DNA of 64,000 nucleotides from JAJYUU01 sp963822955 (GTDB taxonomy: Bacteria > Actinomycetota > Actinomycetes > Streptosporangiales > Streptosporangiaceae). Positions 1-9,023 of the stretch are shown in pieces. Each line of letters opens with the position of its first letter. The first letter of the stretch is position 1. The stretch covers positions 496,001-560,000 of the forward strand of contig CAWGJS010000001.1 of the NCBI GenBank assembly GCA_963822955.1, in the 5' to 3' direction. Position numbers and translations under genes: made by a program. The notes under the pieces are model-generated. The model did no database searches. It was given only the letters and a program-made list of their open reading frames with translations, and had not been told where the DNA came from.

Positions 1-93
1 GAGGACTAATCCGCCCGAAGACGGCGGGCGGCCGGCACCCGGACGCGCGCGCGACATGGAGATGTGCGCCTTTCGCCCCGGTAGGCTGTAGCC

Positions 94-717
94 GTGTTCC
101 GACGACGTTCCAGCGATGCGCCTCACGTGCTCGACACTGCCCAGGCAGAGCCTGACACCACCGACGCCGACGAGGCTTCCCGCCCCGGCCGCTCCAGCGT
201 GACCGCGCCCAAGGGCGTGCCCACGCCCAAGCGCAGCGAGGCGCAGGCTAACCGCCGTCAGCCCTATCAGGCGCCCGCCGACCGCAAGGCTGCTGCACAG
301 CAGGCCAGGAAGCGGGACCGCGCGGGCCGGGTCCGCAGGTCTGACGCACTGCAGCGGGGCGAGCAGTGGGCCCTGCCGCCCAAGGACCGGGGTCCGGTAC
401 GTGCCCTGGCCAGGGACGTCGTCGACGCCAGGCGAGGTGTCGGCGAGTACTACATGTTCATGGTCCTCCTGCTGGTGGTGCTGCTGATCGTGCCCGGCAC
501 CACGACCAAGCTCGTTGCAGATGTCGTCGTGCTCGCCCTCCTGCTGCTGATCCTTGTGGAGGGCTTCTTCGTCGGCACGAAGGTCAAGCGCCTGGCCGCG
601 GAGCGATTCCCTGGCGAGAGCACAAAGGGCGTCATGCTCTACACGACGATGCGGGGCATCAGCCTGCGCCGGATGCGGATACCGAAGCCGCGGGTCGAGC
701 GCGGCGACAAGGTCTGA
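94..717 (+). CDS. DUF3043 family membrane protein
   Basis: A 207-residue protein starting at GTG. Residues 1-115 are hydrophilic and rich in Arg, Lys and Gln, with a PKGVPTPKRSEAQANRR stretch near residues 39-55 that is typical of the actinobacterial DUF3043 family. Two hydrophobic segments follow at about 120-134 and 139-160, and the C-terminal tail is basic (SLRRMRIPKPR). I therefore expect a small double-spanning inner-membrane protein with a long cytoplasmic N-terminus. The family has no established function. It stands alone, 55 bp upstream of the aldo/keto reductase on the same strand. The family call is firm; the role is unknown. Confidence 0.85.
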   Translation: MFRRRSSDAPHVLDTAQAEPDTTDADEASRPGRSSVTAPKGVPTPKRSEAQANRRQPYQAPADRKAAAQQARKRDRAGRVRRSDALQRGEQWALPPKDRGPVRALARDVVDARRGVGEYYMFMVLLLVVLLIVPGTTTKLVADVVVLALLLLILVEGFFVGTKVKRLAAERFPGESTKGVMLYTTMRGISLRRMRIPKPRVERGDKV

Positions 718-772
718 CCCCTCGTTACCCCGCGGCAGCTTGGACCGGGCGTTGCCGCTAGGTTGACTGCTC

Positions 773-1771
773 ATGGAGCACCGTCACCTTGGCCGCAGCG
801 GCCTGAAAGTCACCGAGATCGCCTACGGGAACTGGCTCACCCACGGATCGCAAGTCGAGCAGGACGCGGCAGTTGCCTGCGTCGCCGCGGCGCTCGACGA
901 GGGCATCACCACCTTCGACACGGCCGATGTATACGCAGAGACCAAGGCTGAGACGGTACTCGGAGCAGCGCTGCGCGGCGTCCGGCGCGAGTCCATCGAG
1001 ATCTGCACCAAGGTCTTCTGGCCGACCGGCCGCGGCGCGAACGACCGCGGGCTCTCGCGCAAGCACATCATCGAGTCGGCACACGCCTCGCTCCGCCGCC
1101 TCCAGACCGACTACATCGACCTGTACCAGGCGCACCGCTACGATCACGAGACTCCGCTCGAGGAGACGCTGCGCGCCTTCGATGACCTGGTCCGCCAGGG
1201 CAAGGTGCTGTACGTCGGGGTGTCGGAGTGGCGGGCCGAGGAGATCGCGGCCGCTCTCAAGATCGCTGACGACATGGGCCTGGACCGCATCGTGTCCAAC
1301 CAGCCGCAGTACAACATGATCTGGCGGGTCATCGAGTCCGAGCTGATCCCGCTGTCGGAGGCCGAGGGTATCGGCCAGATCGTGTGGTCGCCGATTGCGC
1401 AGGGCGTGCTGACGGGCAAGTACCTGCCGGGCGCCGCTCCCCCGCCGGGATCACGGGCGACCGACGAGCGCGGCTCTGGCTTCGTCACGCGCTACCTGAC
1501 CGACGAGATCCTCGGCCGGGTCCAGCTGCTCAAGCCGGTCGCCGAGCAGGCCGGGCTGACCCTGGCACAGCTCGCGGTGGCCTGGACACTGCAGAACCCG
1601 GCCGTCTCGGCCGCGATCATCGGCGCCACCCGGCCCGAGCAGGTCCGGGAGAACGCCAAGGCGTCCGGCGTCCGGCTGGAGCAGCAGGTGCTCAGCCAGA
1701 TCGACGACGTCCTGGCAGGTCAGATTGTCACCGATCCCGCCTACACCGCGAGCCCGCGCCAGCGACCGTGA
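773..1771 (+). CDS. Aldo/keto reductase (AKR6/Kv-beta-like)
   Basis: A 332-residue NADPH-dependent aldo/keto reductase. The catalytic tetrad is visible as Asp49 and Tyr54 (FDTADVYA), Lys80 (ICTKVFW) and His121 (YQAHRYD). The N-terminal MEHRHLGRSGLKV and the SPIAQGVLTGKY segment near residue 205 place it with the voltage-gated potassium-channel beta-subunit-like group. The C-terminal IIGATRPEQVREN segment is the usual NADP-phosphate binding region. It should be a soluble cytoplasmic enzyme reducing aldehydes or ketones; the substrate cannot be told from sequence. The ATG at 773 matches the usual family start. Intact. Confidence 0.93.
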   Translation: MEHRHLGRSGLKVTEIAYGNWLTHGSQVEQDAAVACVAAALDEGITTFDTADVYAETKAETVLGAALRGVRRESIEICTKVFWPTGRGANDRGLSRKHIIESAHASLRRLQTDYIDLYQAHRYDHETPLEETLRAFDDLVRQGKVLYVGVSEWRAEEIAAALKIADDMGLDRIVSNQPQYNMIWRVIESELIPLSEAEGIGQIVWSPIAQGVLTGKYLPGAAPPPGSRATDERGSGFVTRYLTDEILGRVQLLKPVAEQAGLTLAQLAVAWTLQNPAVSAAIIGATRPEQVRENAKASGVRLEQQVLSQIDDVLAGQIVTDPAYTASPRQRP

Positions 1772-1806
1772 CCAGTGCAGCTCAGTGACGGCCCGCCTAC
1801 GGCTTT

Positions 1807-2019
1807 TTACTCTTCGGCCGGGTGCAGGCTCATCGGGCCGTACTCCACCCGGCCGTCCTCAGTCAGCGTGACCTGGTCGATGCCTGCCCTGAGCAGGCTC
1901 GGCCAGTGCTCACCCAGCCAGGACTCGGCGTCACCCTGGCTGGTAAACGTCTCCTTGGAAAGCTCGCGCGCGGTCACGACCGTGCCGTCTTCTTTCTCCA
2001 GCTGCCAGGTCCAGGTCAT
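1807..2019 (-). CDS. Small conserved hypothetical protein
   Basis: A 70-residue acidic protein beginning MTWTWQLEKEDGTVV. It has no membrane segment or cysteine and looks like a small single-domain alpha/beta protein (DAESWLGEHWPSLL near the middle, then a beta-rich VTLTEDGRVEYGPM tail). It resembles short conserved actinobacterial proteins of unknown function. It is convergent with the aldo/keto reductase, 35 bp away. The opposite-strand frame here has a low-complexity composition, so this strand is preferred. No function can be assigned. Confidence 0.7.
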   Translation of the reverse strand: MTWTWQLEKEDGTVVTARELSKETFTSQGDAESWLGEHWPSLLRAGIDQVTLTEDGRVEYGPMSLHPAEE

Positions 2020-2431
2020 CGCATGCCTTCCTAGCCAGGATCAGGGCCGGCTCTCGTCGCGGGCTTCGGGGGTCGCCCCCGGCTCGGCACCGCCCATCGT
2101 AACCAACCTGCGAAACGGATCACCGGAACAGTGCGCGCGCTCCTGGTCGGCAGCGGCACCTGGCTCGGAGCATGCGCCCGGCCGGGCTTTCCGCGACCAG
2201 CTGGGCTGGCTGAACCAGCAGCTAGCAGCGGAATCCGAGGTGAGTCTGCTCACCGTGGCCAGGCTTGTGACAAGCCTCACAGGCTGAGCGCAACTATCTC
2301 TAACTGCAGCTTGGAGCCCGAACGGCACGAGATGGGTCTGTGAAGCTGTTAAGTTCTATGAGCTAGCTCTGATCAGGACTATCGTCCCCCGCCGGTCCTG
2401 ACGCAGCCTGTTGATCAAGGTGGTGACGACA
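2020..2431. other. Intergenic region, no gene seen
   Basis: About 410 bp between a minus-strand small gene and the plus-strand sugar kinase. Short frames exist on both strands, but none has a credible start context or family resemblance. The right-hand 100 bp is comparatively AT-rich and probably carries the kinase promoter. No repeat or RNA motif was recognised. Confidence 0.5.
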
Positions 2432-3325
2432 TTGACGCGCGTTGTCGTCGTTGGTGACCTCATGACGGATACGGTCGCGCATGCGACCCTTCCGCTGGCC
2501 AGGGGCAGTGACACCCCTGCCACGGTGACCATGCACGGCGGCGGATCAGGCGCGAACATCGCAGCCTGGCTGGCGGTCGACGGTGCCGAGGTCGCGTTCG
2601 TCGGCCGCCGCGGCGCCGACATCGCCGGCCGCAACCGGGACATGGAGCTCATGGGCTACGGCGTCGACGCCAGGCTCGTGATGGACCCGGAGCGGCCGAC
2701 CGGCACGTGTGTCGTCATGGTCACGCACAAGGGCGACCACACGATGCTGTCCGACCCTGGCGCGAACGCCGCCCTCTCCTCCGACGACCTCCCCAAGGAC
2801 CTGTTCACGCCGGGCAGCCACCTGCACGTGTCGGGTTACACGCTGCTCAACGCAGGCTCTCGCCAGGCGGTGCTGGCAGCCATGGGCTACGCCCAGCGGG
2901 CCGGCATGACGATCTCGGTCGACGGAGCCTCCTCCGCCCCGCTCGGCCGGGTGGGCGCCGAGCCGTTCCTGCAGCTGACCAACGGTGCGACGCTCCTCTT
3001 CGTCAACGCCGACCAGGGTCAGGTCCTGACCGGCCGCGACGACCCGAGCAAGGCCGCCAGGGTGCTGAACGCCTGGTACCCGCACGTGGTCATGAAGCTC
3101 GGCGCAGACGGGGCGATGATGTATGCAGGCGGCAGGCCAGATCCCATCCGGGTCAGCGCCCCGCCGGTCGAGCACGTGGTCGACGGCACCGGCGCAGGTG
3201 ACGCGTTCATCGCCGGGTTCCTGCCGTCCTGGCTGGACAAGAAGCCAGCTGGAGAGGCGCTGGCCAGCGGCTGCCGCCTTGCCGCTCGCGCACTTGTCCT
3301 CGTCGGCGCCCGCCCGCTGCTCTAG
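2432..3325 (+). CDS. PfkB-family carbohydrate kinase
   Basis: A ribokinase/PfkB-fold kinase of about 297 residues that should phosphorylate a sugar or nucleoside with ATP. The N-terminal GGGSGANIAAWLA segment is the first PfkB signature (substrate binding). The C-terminal VVDGTGAGDAFIAGFL is the second, with the anion-hole GAGD and the catalytic Asp. I prefer the TTG at 2432 because an AAGGTGG Shine-Dalgarno lies about 8 bases upstream; in-frame TTG 2411 and GTG 2423 are alternatives. It is followed by a convergent flavoprotein gene 42 bp away. The exact substrate is not determinable. Confidence 0.9.
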   Translation: MTRVVVVGDLMTDTVAHATLPLARGSDTPATVTMHGGGSGANIAAWLAVDGAEVAFVGRRGADIAGRNRDMELMGYGVDARLVMDPERPTGTCVVMVTHKGDHTMLSDPGANAALSSDDLPKDLFTPGSHLHVSGYTLLNAGSRQAVLAAMGYAQRAGMTISVDGASSAPLGRVGAEPFLQLTNGATLLFVNADQGQVLTGRDDPSKAARVLNAWYPHVVMKLGADGAMMYAGGRPDPIRVSAPPVEHVVDGTGAGDAFIAGFLPSWLDKKPAGEALASGCRLAARALVLVGARPLL

Positions 3326-3367
3326 CGGTTCGGGGCCAGCCTGCGCTGACTCCGAGGCCGATCCTCG

Positions 3368-3922
3368 TCAATAGGGCATCTGGTGCCCGACAAGGCCGAC
3401 CCAGATTCGCGCGAGCTCGGCCCGGAGTTGCGCCCAAGGGAAGGCCGCACGTCCGGCCTCGTTGCCGTCGGGCAGACGTTCCTCATCGAGGATCACGTTA
3501 ACCCCGCAGTCGCGCAGCACCGCGATGCTGCGGCCGAACGCCGGATGGCGGGCCAGCGCCGCGTTCGGCCAGGGCACCGTCACGATCGGCAGGCCGAGCC
3601 CGATCGCCTCATTCAGCAGGCCCAGGGCCAGAGTGTCGCTGATCCCGGCCGCCCACTTGTTGATCGTGTTGAACGTGGCCGGCGCCGCGGCGAACGCGCT
3701 CGGCGGCGGCAGGACGTCAGGCGCGTCTGGGTCCTTGTAGCTGGTACGGACCGGATGACCGGTCACCTCCGCGACTTGGCGGGCGTCGAAGAACCGCGAG
3801 CCCTCTGGCGTCGTGATCACGCAGGTGTCCCAGCCGCGAGTGAGCTCGGCCAGCAGCCTGGGCAGGTCGCGAACGGGCGCAGCGCCCGAAGCGATGAGGT
3901 ACAGCACCGGCCGTCGCTTCAT
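3368..3922 (-). CDS. Flavoprotein of HFCD/PPC-decarboxylase-like family
   Basis: A 184-residue protein with the fold signature of homo-oligomeric flavin-containing Cys decarboxylases. It opens RRPVLYLIASGAAP, and the diagnostic PATFNTINKWAAGISDTLA segment lies near residues 80-100, followed by PIVTVPWPN. It lacks the C-terminal CTP-dependent synthetase half of bifunctional CoaBC. The genome's CoaBC is therefore expected elsewhere, and this is a stand-alone paralogue of the kind common in actinobacteria. The FMN-binding role is inferred from family. The gene is complete and cytoplasmic. Its substrate is unknown. Confidence 0.85.
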   Translation of the reverse strand: MKRRPVLYLIASGAAPVRDLPRLLAELTRGWDTCVITTPEGSRFFDARQVAEVTGHPVRTSYKDPDAPDVLPPPSAFAAAPATFNTINKWAAGISDTLALGLLNEAIGLGLPIVTVPWPNAALARHPAFGRSIAVLRDCGVNVILDEERLPDGNEAGRAAFPWAQLRAELARIWVGLVGHQMPY

Positions 3923-3975
3923 CCGAACCTTCCTGACCGGACCACTGTCACTGGGGCACTGTCATATGGGCACTG

Positions 3976-4647
3976 TCACTGGGGCACCGGCATCCAGGTG
4001 ATCGTCACCGTCCACTGAGTCGAGGTGTCGCTGCTCGATGCAGGTCCGATGAGCTCTATTCCCTCTGTCTGGGACATTCCCTCTGTCGCCAGGCAACTGT
4101 GTGAAGGGCCGAAGACATGGTCGCAGACCGGGTCGTCGCTAAGTCCGCCGTAGTCCGGCTTGTCTGCTGGGCTGAAATTCCGCAGCAGGTACTGATCGGT
4201 GCCGGGGACAAGGTGCAGGCGCCCGGCGCAGAGGACCGCAGGATGGGTGCCGATGTTGCACAACCCCCAGCTCGTACCGTTGTCGGACGGAGTGGCGCTC
4301 GATCCGGACACCCAGATATCCGAGGCAATGCCGGTGTTCGTGATCGTGATCGGGAAGATCCCGTTCGTGCCGGGCTTGCCGTACCAGCATCGTCCGTCCG
4401 GAAAGCCGAGCTCCTTGTTAGTCGACTCCGTGTTGTCCCGGGCCAGCCCGCCGCTGCAGGCCCCGATCCGCGCATTCTGCGGCGTCACTGTGATGGACCG
4501 GACGGTCGGAACTGTCGTCAGGTTGAGGCTGATGCCTTCTGCCGTCCCGGCGCCTGGCGGCACCTGCTCGCTCCCGCAGGCAGCCAGTCCGGTGACCGCC
4601 AGGACCGCCGCGACCGGCAGCAGCCACTTCACGCTAGGCGCTGTCAT
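3976..4647 (-). CDS. Putative secreted lipoprotein
   Basis: About 223 residues from the ATG at 4647. A lipoprotein signal peptide is visible (hydrophobic WLLPVAAVLAVTGLAAC, lipobox TGLAAC then GS), so the mature protein should be membrane-anchored and extracellular. The mature part has several cysteines (GACSGG, GRCWYG, GLCNIG, PVCDHVF, HSCLA) suggesting disulfides, and beta-strand-rich segments (FPITITNTGIASDIWV, QWTVTITWMPV). The ATG overlaps the end of the upstream gene (14 bp overlap), so the two are probably translationally coupled. I do not recognise a family. Confidence 0.75.
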   Translation of the reverse strand: MTAPSVKWLLPVAAVLAVTGLAACGSEQVPPGAGTAEGISLNLTTVPTVRSITVTPQNARIGACSGGLARDNTESTNKELGFPDGRCWYGKPGTNGIFPITITNTGIASDIWVSGSSATPSDNGTSWGLCNIGTHPAVLCAGRLHLVPGTDQYLLRNFSPADKPDYGGLSDDPVCDHVFGPSHSCLATEGMSQTEGIELIGPASSSDTSTQWTVTITWMPVPQ

Positions 4648-5254
4648 CGCCGCTCCCGCCTCCGAGCTCAGCAGCGCCAGGCATCCGGTCAATCTGGACG
4701 CGTACGCCGAGCTTGCGCGCGACGGCCGCAGCAGCAGCGATCAGCAGGACGACGCCAATCCCCGGCCACAGCCAGGAGGGCACGGCGAACCACGATCGGG
4801 CGACCGCGCCCGGCGCGACCTGGAATTCAAGCTTGGTCGCGGCGGCAACATCCAGGTTGGCCCTGCCGCCGGACAGCGCCGCAGATCCCTTGACGACAAC
4901 GTCGGTCAGGTACTGGCCCGGCCTGGCGGCGTCAGGTACCACCAGTTCCAGCGGGATCCGGGCCGACTCGCTGTGTGACAGCCGGACCGCAGCGCCAGGA
5001 CGAACCCAGGCCGCTGGAACCACTCGCCCCTGGCCTGGGGACAGGCGCTCGATCCGGACGGAGAGCGACTCGTCCTGCGTGCCGGTATTCACGACGTAGA
5101 CAGGTGGCAGCGAATAACTTCGACCGGGGTGGGCCACACCAGTGAGCCGGACCGGACCGGCCTGGATGCCGACCCCGATGCTCGCCTCGGCAGCCGCGGG
5201 CACGGCCAGCGCTAACAGGCTGACCAGTCCTGCTGTCCACAGCCGCAGATGCAT
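4634..5254 (-). CDS. Secreted membrane-anchored DUF916-like protein
   Basis: A 206-residue protein with an N-terminal signal peptide (LWTAGLVSLLALAVPAAAEA) and an extracellular beta-rich domain. That domain contains PPVYVVNTGTQDESLSVRIE and IPLELVVPDAARPGQYLTD, which recall the first domain of DUF916/WxL-associated surface proteins. A transmembrane helix follows near residues 165-185 (PGIGVVLLIAAAAAVARKLG), then a short cytoplasmic tail. Its stop overlaps the start of the downstream lipoprotein gene. The pair probably forms a small cell-surface unit. The specific function is unknown and the family resemblance is from memory. Confidence 0.7.
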   Translation of the reverse strand: MHLRLWTAGLVSLLALAVPAAAEASIGVGIQAGPVRLTGVAHPGRSYSLPPVYVVNTGTQDESLSVRIERLSPGQGRVVPAAWVRPGAAVRLSHSESARIPLELVVPDAARPGQYLTDVVVKGSAALSGGRANLDVAAATKLEFQVAPGAVARSWFAVPSWLWPGIGVVLLIAAAAAVARKLGVRVQIDRMPGAAELGGGSGDDSA

Positions 5255-5383
5255 TACCGCCCCAGTACGGACATCTCAGCATTCGTTTGATCAACAGTAA
5301 CTGATCTTGGCGAGGTGATGAAGCCCATGGCGGCACGTCCGTAGCGGCCCCCTGTGCGGCCCGGCACATACTGTGATGCTCAC

Positions 5384-6157
5384 ATGAACGCCTACCTGGA
5401 TCAGCTCTTCTCACTTCGCGACCGCGTCGCCGTCATCACCGGCGGAAGCTCCGGCATCGGCCTGGCCATTGCCATGGCGATTGGCCAGGCCGGCGCATCC
5501 GTCGTCGTGGTTGCACGCGACCGTCGTCGCCTCGCGGATGCCACCGGGGAGCTGACCCAGGCTGGCTGCCGAGCCGCCGCGATCAGCGCGGACCTGGGTG
5601 ACCGGGCGGCGGTAGAAAGAGCGGCCGATGCGGCCGCTATGCCGTTCGGCCCGCCCGACATCCTGGTGAACAGCGCGGGGCTGAACCTCCGGCCGCCCAT
5701 GACGGAGCTAACCACCAGCCAGTTTGACCAGCTCATGGCCGTGAACCTGACGGCACCGTTCCTCTTGGGGCAGAGGCTCGGCCCGCAGATGGCGGATCGT
5801 GGCTGGGGCCGGATCATCAACATCACCTCCCAGCAGGCCGACCGGGCCTTCGGCAACAGCGGCGGCTACGGCGTGGCCAAGGGCGGAGTCGCGTCGCTGA
5901 CCAGGTCGCAGTCCGAGGCCTGGGCAGGCCGGGGTGTGTGCTGCAACGCCATCTGCCCCGGGTTCGTCGTAACGCCATTGACGCAAGAGGCGTCGGCCGA
6001 TCCAGTGCGCGTGAAGGCGCTGGCGGCCCGGACGATGGTGGGCCGCAACGGTGTGCCAGCCGACTTCGCCGGCGCCGCGGTGTTCCTCGCCAGCCGGGCC
6101 AGCGAATTCGTCACCGGGCAGGTTATCCGGGTGGACGGCGGCTTCTCGGCGACCTGA
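5384..6157 (+). CDS. Short-chain dehydrogenase/reductase
   Basis: A 257-residue classical SDR. The nucleotide-binding TGGSSGIG is at residues 19-26 and the NSAG motif at 96-99. The catalytic Ser149, Tyr162 and Lys166 lie in INITSQQ and GYGVAKGG, and the C-terminal VTGQVIRVDGGFS is typical of FabG or gluconate-5-dehydrogenase-like members. ARDRR after beta-2 suggests NADP preference. I chose ATG 5384 rather than the upstream GTG because the protein then starts directly before the fold. Substrate unknown. The next gene (topoisomerase subunit A) starts 63 bp downstream on the same strand. Confidence 0.92.
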   Translation: MNAYLDQLFSLRDRVAVITGGSSGIGLAIAMAIGQAGASVVVVARDRRRLADATGELTQAGCRAAAISADLGDRAAVERAADAAAMPFGPPDILVNSAGLNLRPPMTELTTSQFDQLMAVNLTAPFLLGQRLGPQMADRGWGRIINITSQQADRAFGNSGGYGVAKGGVASLTRSQSEAWAGRGVCCNAICPGFVVTPLTQEASADPVRVKALAARTMVGRNGVPADFAGAAVFLASRASEFVTGQVIRVDGGFSAT

Positions 6158-6220
6158 CCGGTGCGCAGCAAGCCACAGCCGTGGCGCGTCGATCCGCGCC
6201 ACGCCGGTAAGGGCGGCACA

Positions 6221-8834
6221 ATGGCCCTCATGGCCAGACGCAACACCACATCTGCCTCGCCCGGCGGCCGCGGCCGTAGCGGCGGGAACGGCAACGTCGA
6301 CGAGGACATCGAGTTCGAAGAGAACATCGTTGACATCGACGTCACCGATGAGATGCGCGGGAGCTACCTCGAGTACGCCTACTCGGTGATCTACCAGCGG
6401 GCATTGCCGGACGCCAGGGACGGGCTCAAGCCAGTTCAGCGCCGGATCCTGTACCAGATGGGCGAGATGGGCCTGCGGCCCGACCGGGCGCACGTCAAGT
6501 GCGCACGGGTGGTCGGCGAGGTCATGGGCCGGCTGCACCCGCACGGTGACTCCGCGATCTACGACGCGCTGGTCCGGCTGCACCAGCCATGGTCGATGCG
6601 ACTGCCACTGGTCGACGGGCACGGCAATTTCGGCTCCCCGGACGACCCGCCCGCGGCGATGCGGTACACCGAGGCGCGGATGGCCGCCGCCGCGATGGAG
6701 ATGACGAGCTCGCTCGACGAGGACACCGTCGACTTCGTCCCCAACTACGACGGCACCGAGACGCAGCCCGAGGTCCTCCCGGCTGCGTTCCCGAACCTCC
6801 TGGTCAACGGCGCATCCGGGATCGCTGTCGGGATGGCGACGAACATGGCCCCGCACAACCTCGGCGAGGTCGTCGCGGCTGCCCGGCACCTGGTTACCAA
6901 CCCCGATGCCGATCTCGAGACTCTCATGCGGTTCGTGCCCGGGCCCGACCTGCCGACTGGCGGCAAGATCGTCGGCCTGGACGGCATCCGCGAGGCATAC
7001 GAGTCCGGGCGCGGAATCTTCCGGACGAGGGCGACGGCGAGGATCGAGAAGATCACCCCGCGCCGGATGGGCATCGTGGTGACCGAGCTGCCCTACGGCG
7101 TCGGCCCGGAGCGGGTCAGACTCCGCATCCAGGATCTGGTTCAGACCAGGAAGCTGAACGGCGTGGCCGGGTACACGGACCTCACCGACATGAACAAGGG
7201 CCTGCGGCTGGTCATCGAGGTGCGGTCCGGGTTCGTGCCTGAGGCAGTACTGGACGAGCTGTACCGGCTGACGCCGATGGAGGAGACCTTCGGCATCAAC
7301 AACGTGGCACTGGTAGACGGCCAGCCCCGCGTGCTCGGCCTCAGGGAGCTGCTGCAGATCTACGTCGACTTCCGGATCGACGTGGTGCGGCGGCGGTGCG
7401 AGTTCCGCCGCGCCAAGCGCGAGGCCCGGCAGCACCTGGTCGACGGCCTGCTGATCGCCCTGCTCAACATTGACGAGGTCATCCAGGTCATCAGGACCAG
7501 CGACGATGCCGCGGCCGCCAAGGAACGCCTGATGGCGATCTTCGACCTGAGCGACATCCAGGCGCAGTACATCCTCGATACCCCGCTGCGCCGGCTGACC
7601 CGCTACGACAGGCTCGAGCTCGAGCGGGAGCTCCAGACTGTCCAGGCCGAGATCGCGGAGCTGACCTCGATCCTGGACTCCGAGCAGCGACTGCGCGAGC
7701 TCGTCAGCTCGGAGCTGGCCGCCGTCAGCGATAAGTTCGCCACGCCGCGGCGCACGGTGCTGCTGGAGGGCACCGGGCCGGCGCCCAGGGCGGCCACGAT
7801 GGCGCTTGAGGTCGCCGATGAGCCCTGCACCGTGCTGCTGTCCTCGGCCGGCCTGCTGGCCCGCACGGCGGCGCGACCGGGCGCTGTCCAGGACACGCTG
7901 CCTATGGAGGACCAGGACGGGGAACGAGGCAGCCCGCGGCCGGTGTCGCCGGCCCGCTCGGGCGGAGGGCAGCGTGCCGCGCACGACGTGATCGTGTCCT
8001 CGGTGGGCTCGACGGCGCGCGGCACCGTCGGCCTGGTGACGTCCGCGGGCCGGCTGCATCAGGCTCGGCGTGCTGGAACTGCCCGCGCTGCCGCCAAGCG
8101 CGCACTCTCCCGCCCTGTCCGGTGGCGCGCCGGTCAGCGAGTTCATCACCGCCCGGCCGGGCGAAACCGTCGTCGCGCTGGTCGCGGCCGACTCGGCCGG
8201 CGCGGGGCTCGCACTCGGCACGGCACAGGGCGTGGTGAAGCGCGTGACGCCGGATTATCCGCAGAACGCAGCCGAGTTTGAAGTGATCGCGCTGAAGGAA
8301 GATGACCGGGTCGTCGGCGCCGTCCAGCTCGCCGACGAGGACTCCGAGCTCACCTTCATCACTAGCGATGCGCAGCTGCTGCGGTTCCCGGCATCCTCGG
8401 TACGCCCGCAGGGCCGCGGAGCTGGCGGCATTGCCGGCATCCGGCTCGCGGCGCGCGCGTCGGTCATCTGGTTCGGCGCGGTCGACCCCGCCGCTGGGGT
8501 GCAGGACGCAGCGTCTGACGGCCCCGCTTCCGGGCCGGTTGTGGTCACGGTGGCCGGGGCCGCCGGCGCCCTGCCCGGCACGATGGCGGCAACGGTGAAG
8601 GTCACGCCGTTCGCCGAGTTTCCGCCGAAAGGCCGTGCTACCGGCGGAGTCCGCTGCCACCGGTTCCTGAAGGGCGAGGACGTCCTGGTCCTGGCCTGGG
8701 CCGGTGCCGGGCCAGCCCGCGGTGCGACTGCTGCAGGCACGCCGGTGGAGCTGCCACCGCCGGTCGGCCGCCGCGACGGGTCCGGGGAACGGGTACGCCA
8801 TCCGCTCGCGGCGATCGGCGGCACCGCGACCTAG
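6221..8834 (+). CDS. parC: DNA topoisomerase IV/gyrase-like subunit A (frameshifted)
   Basis: The subunit that cleaves and rejoins DNA in a type IIA topoisomerase; with the B subunit at 10798-13035 it forms the second actinobacterial gyrase-like (topoisomerase IV) enzyme. The catalytic Tyr149 sits in AAMRYTEARM. The quinolone-region HPHGDSAIYDALVRL has Ser111 at the usual serine position. The reading frame breaks near 8062: the first frame runs to 8281, but the C-terminal beta-pinwheel continues in the next frame (LELPALPPS to the stop at 8834). Removing one base in 'catcaggctcgg' restores LGVLELPAL. The protein would be about 870 residues. The start ATG 6221 has AAGG 9 bases upstream; ATG 6230 is possible. 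The break in an important gene suggests a sequence error. Confidence 0.9.
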
Positions 8835-9023
8835 CCCGCCCGCACCACTGCTGGCATATGGGCGTGCTTCGGGCAGTCCGGCGTCAGTGAACACGACCGC
8901 CTTGCAGCCCGAGGCTTGACTGGTGACCGGGCGGGGCACGATCTGGACCATCTCGCGCGCCGGGCCGATGTCCGGCTGACCGCGTCCACACTCACGCATT
9001 CTTCCGAACGGGGGATCAAGATC

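Noticed and set aside
5708..8221. 837-codon minus-strand open frame across the SDR and topoisomerase A genes
   Set aside because: It is antisense to a well-matched ParC-like protein, and its His/Arg/Asp-rich composition is typical of GC-rich shadows.
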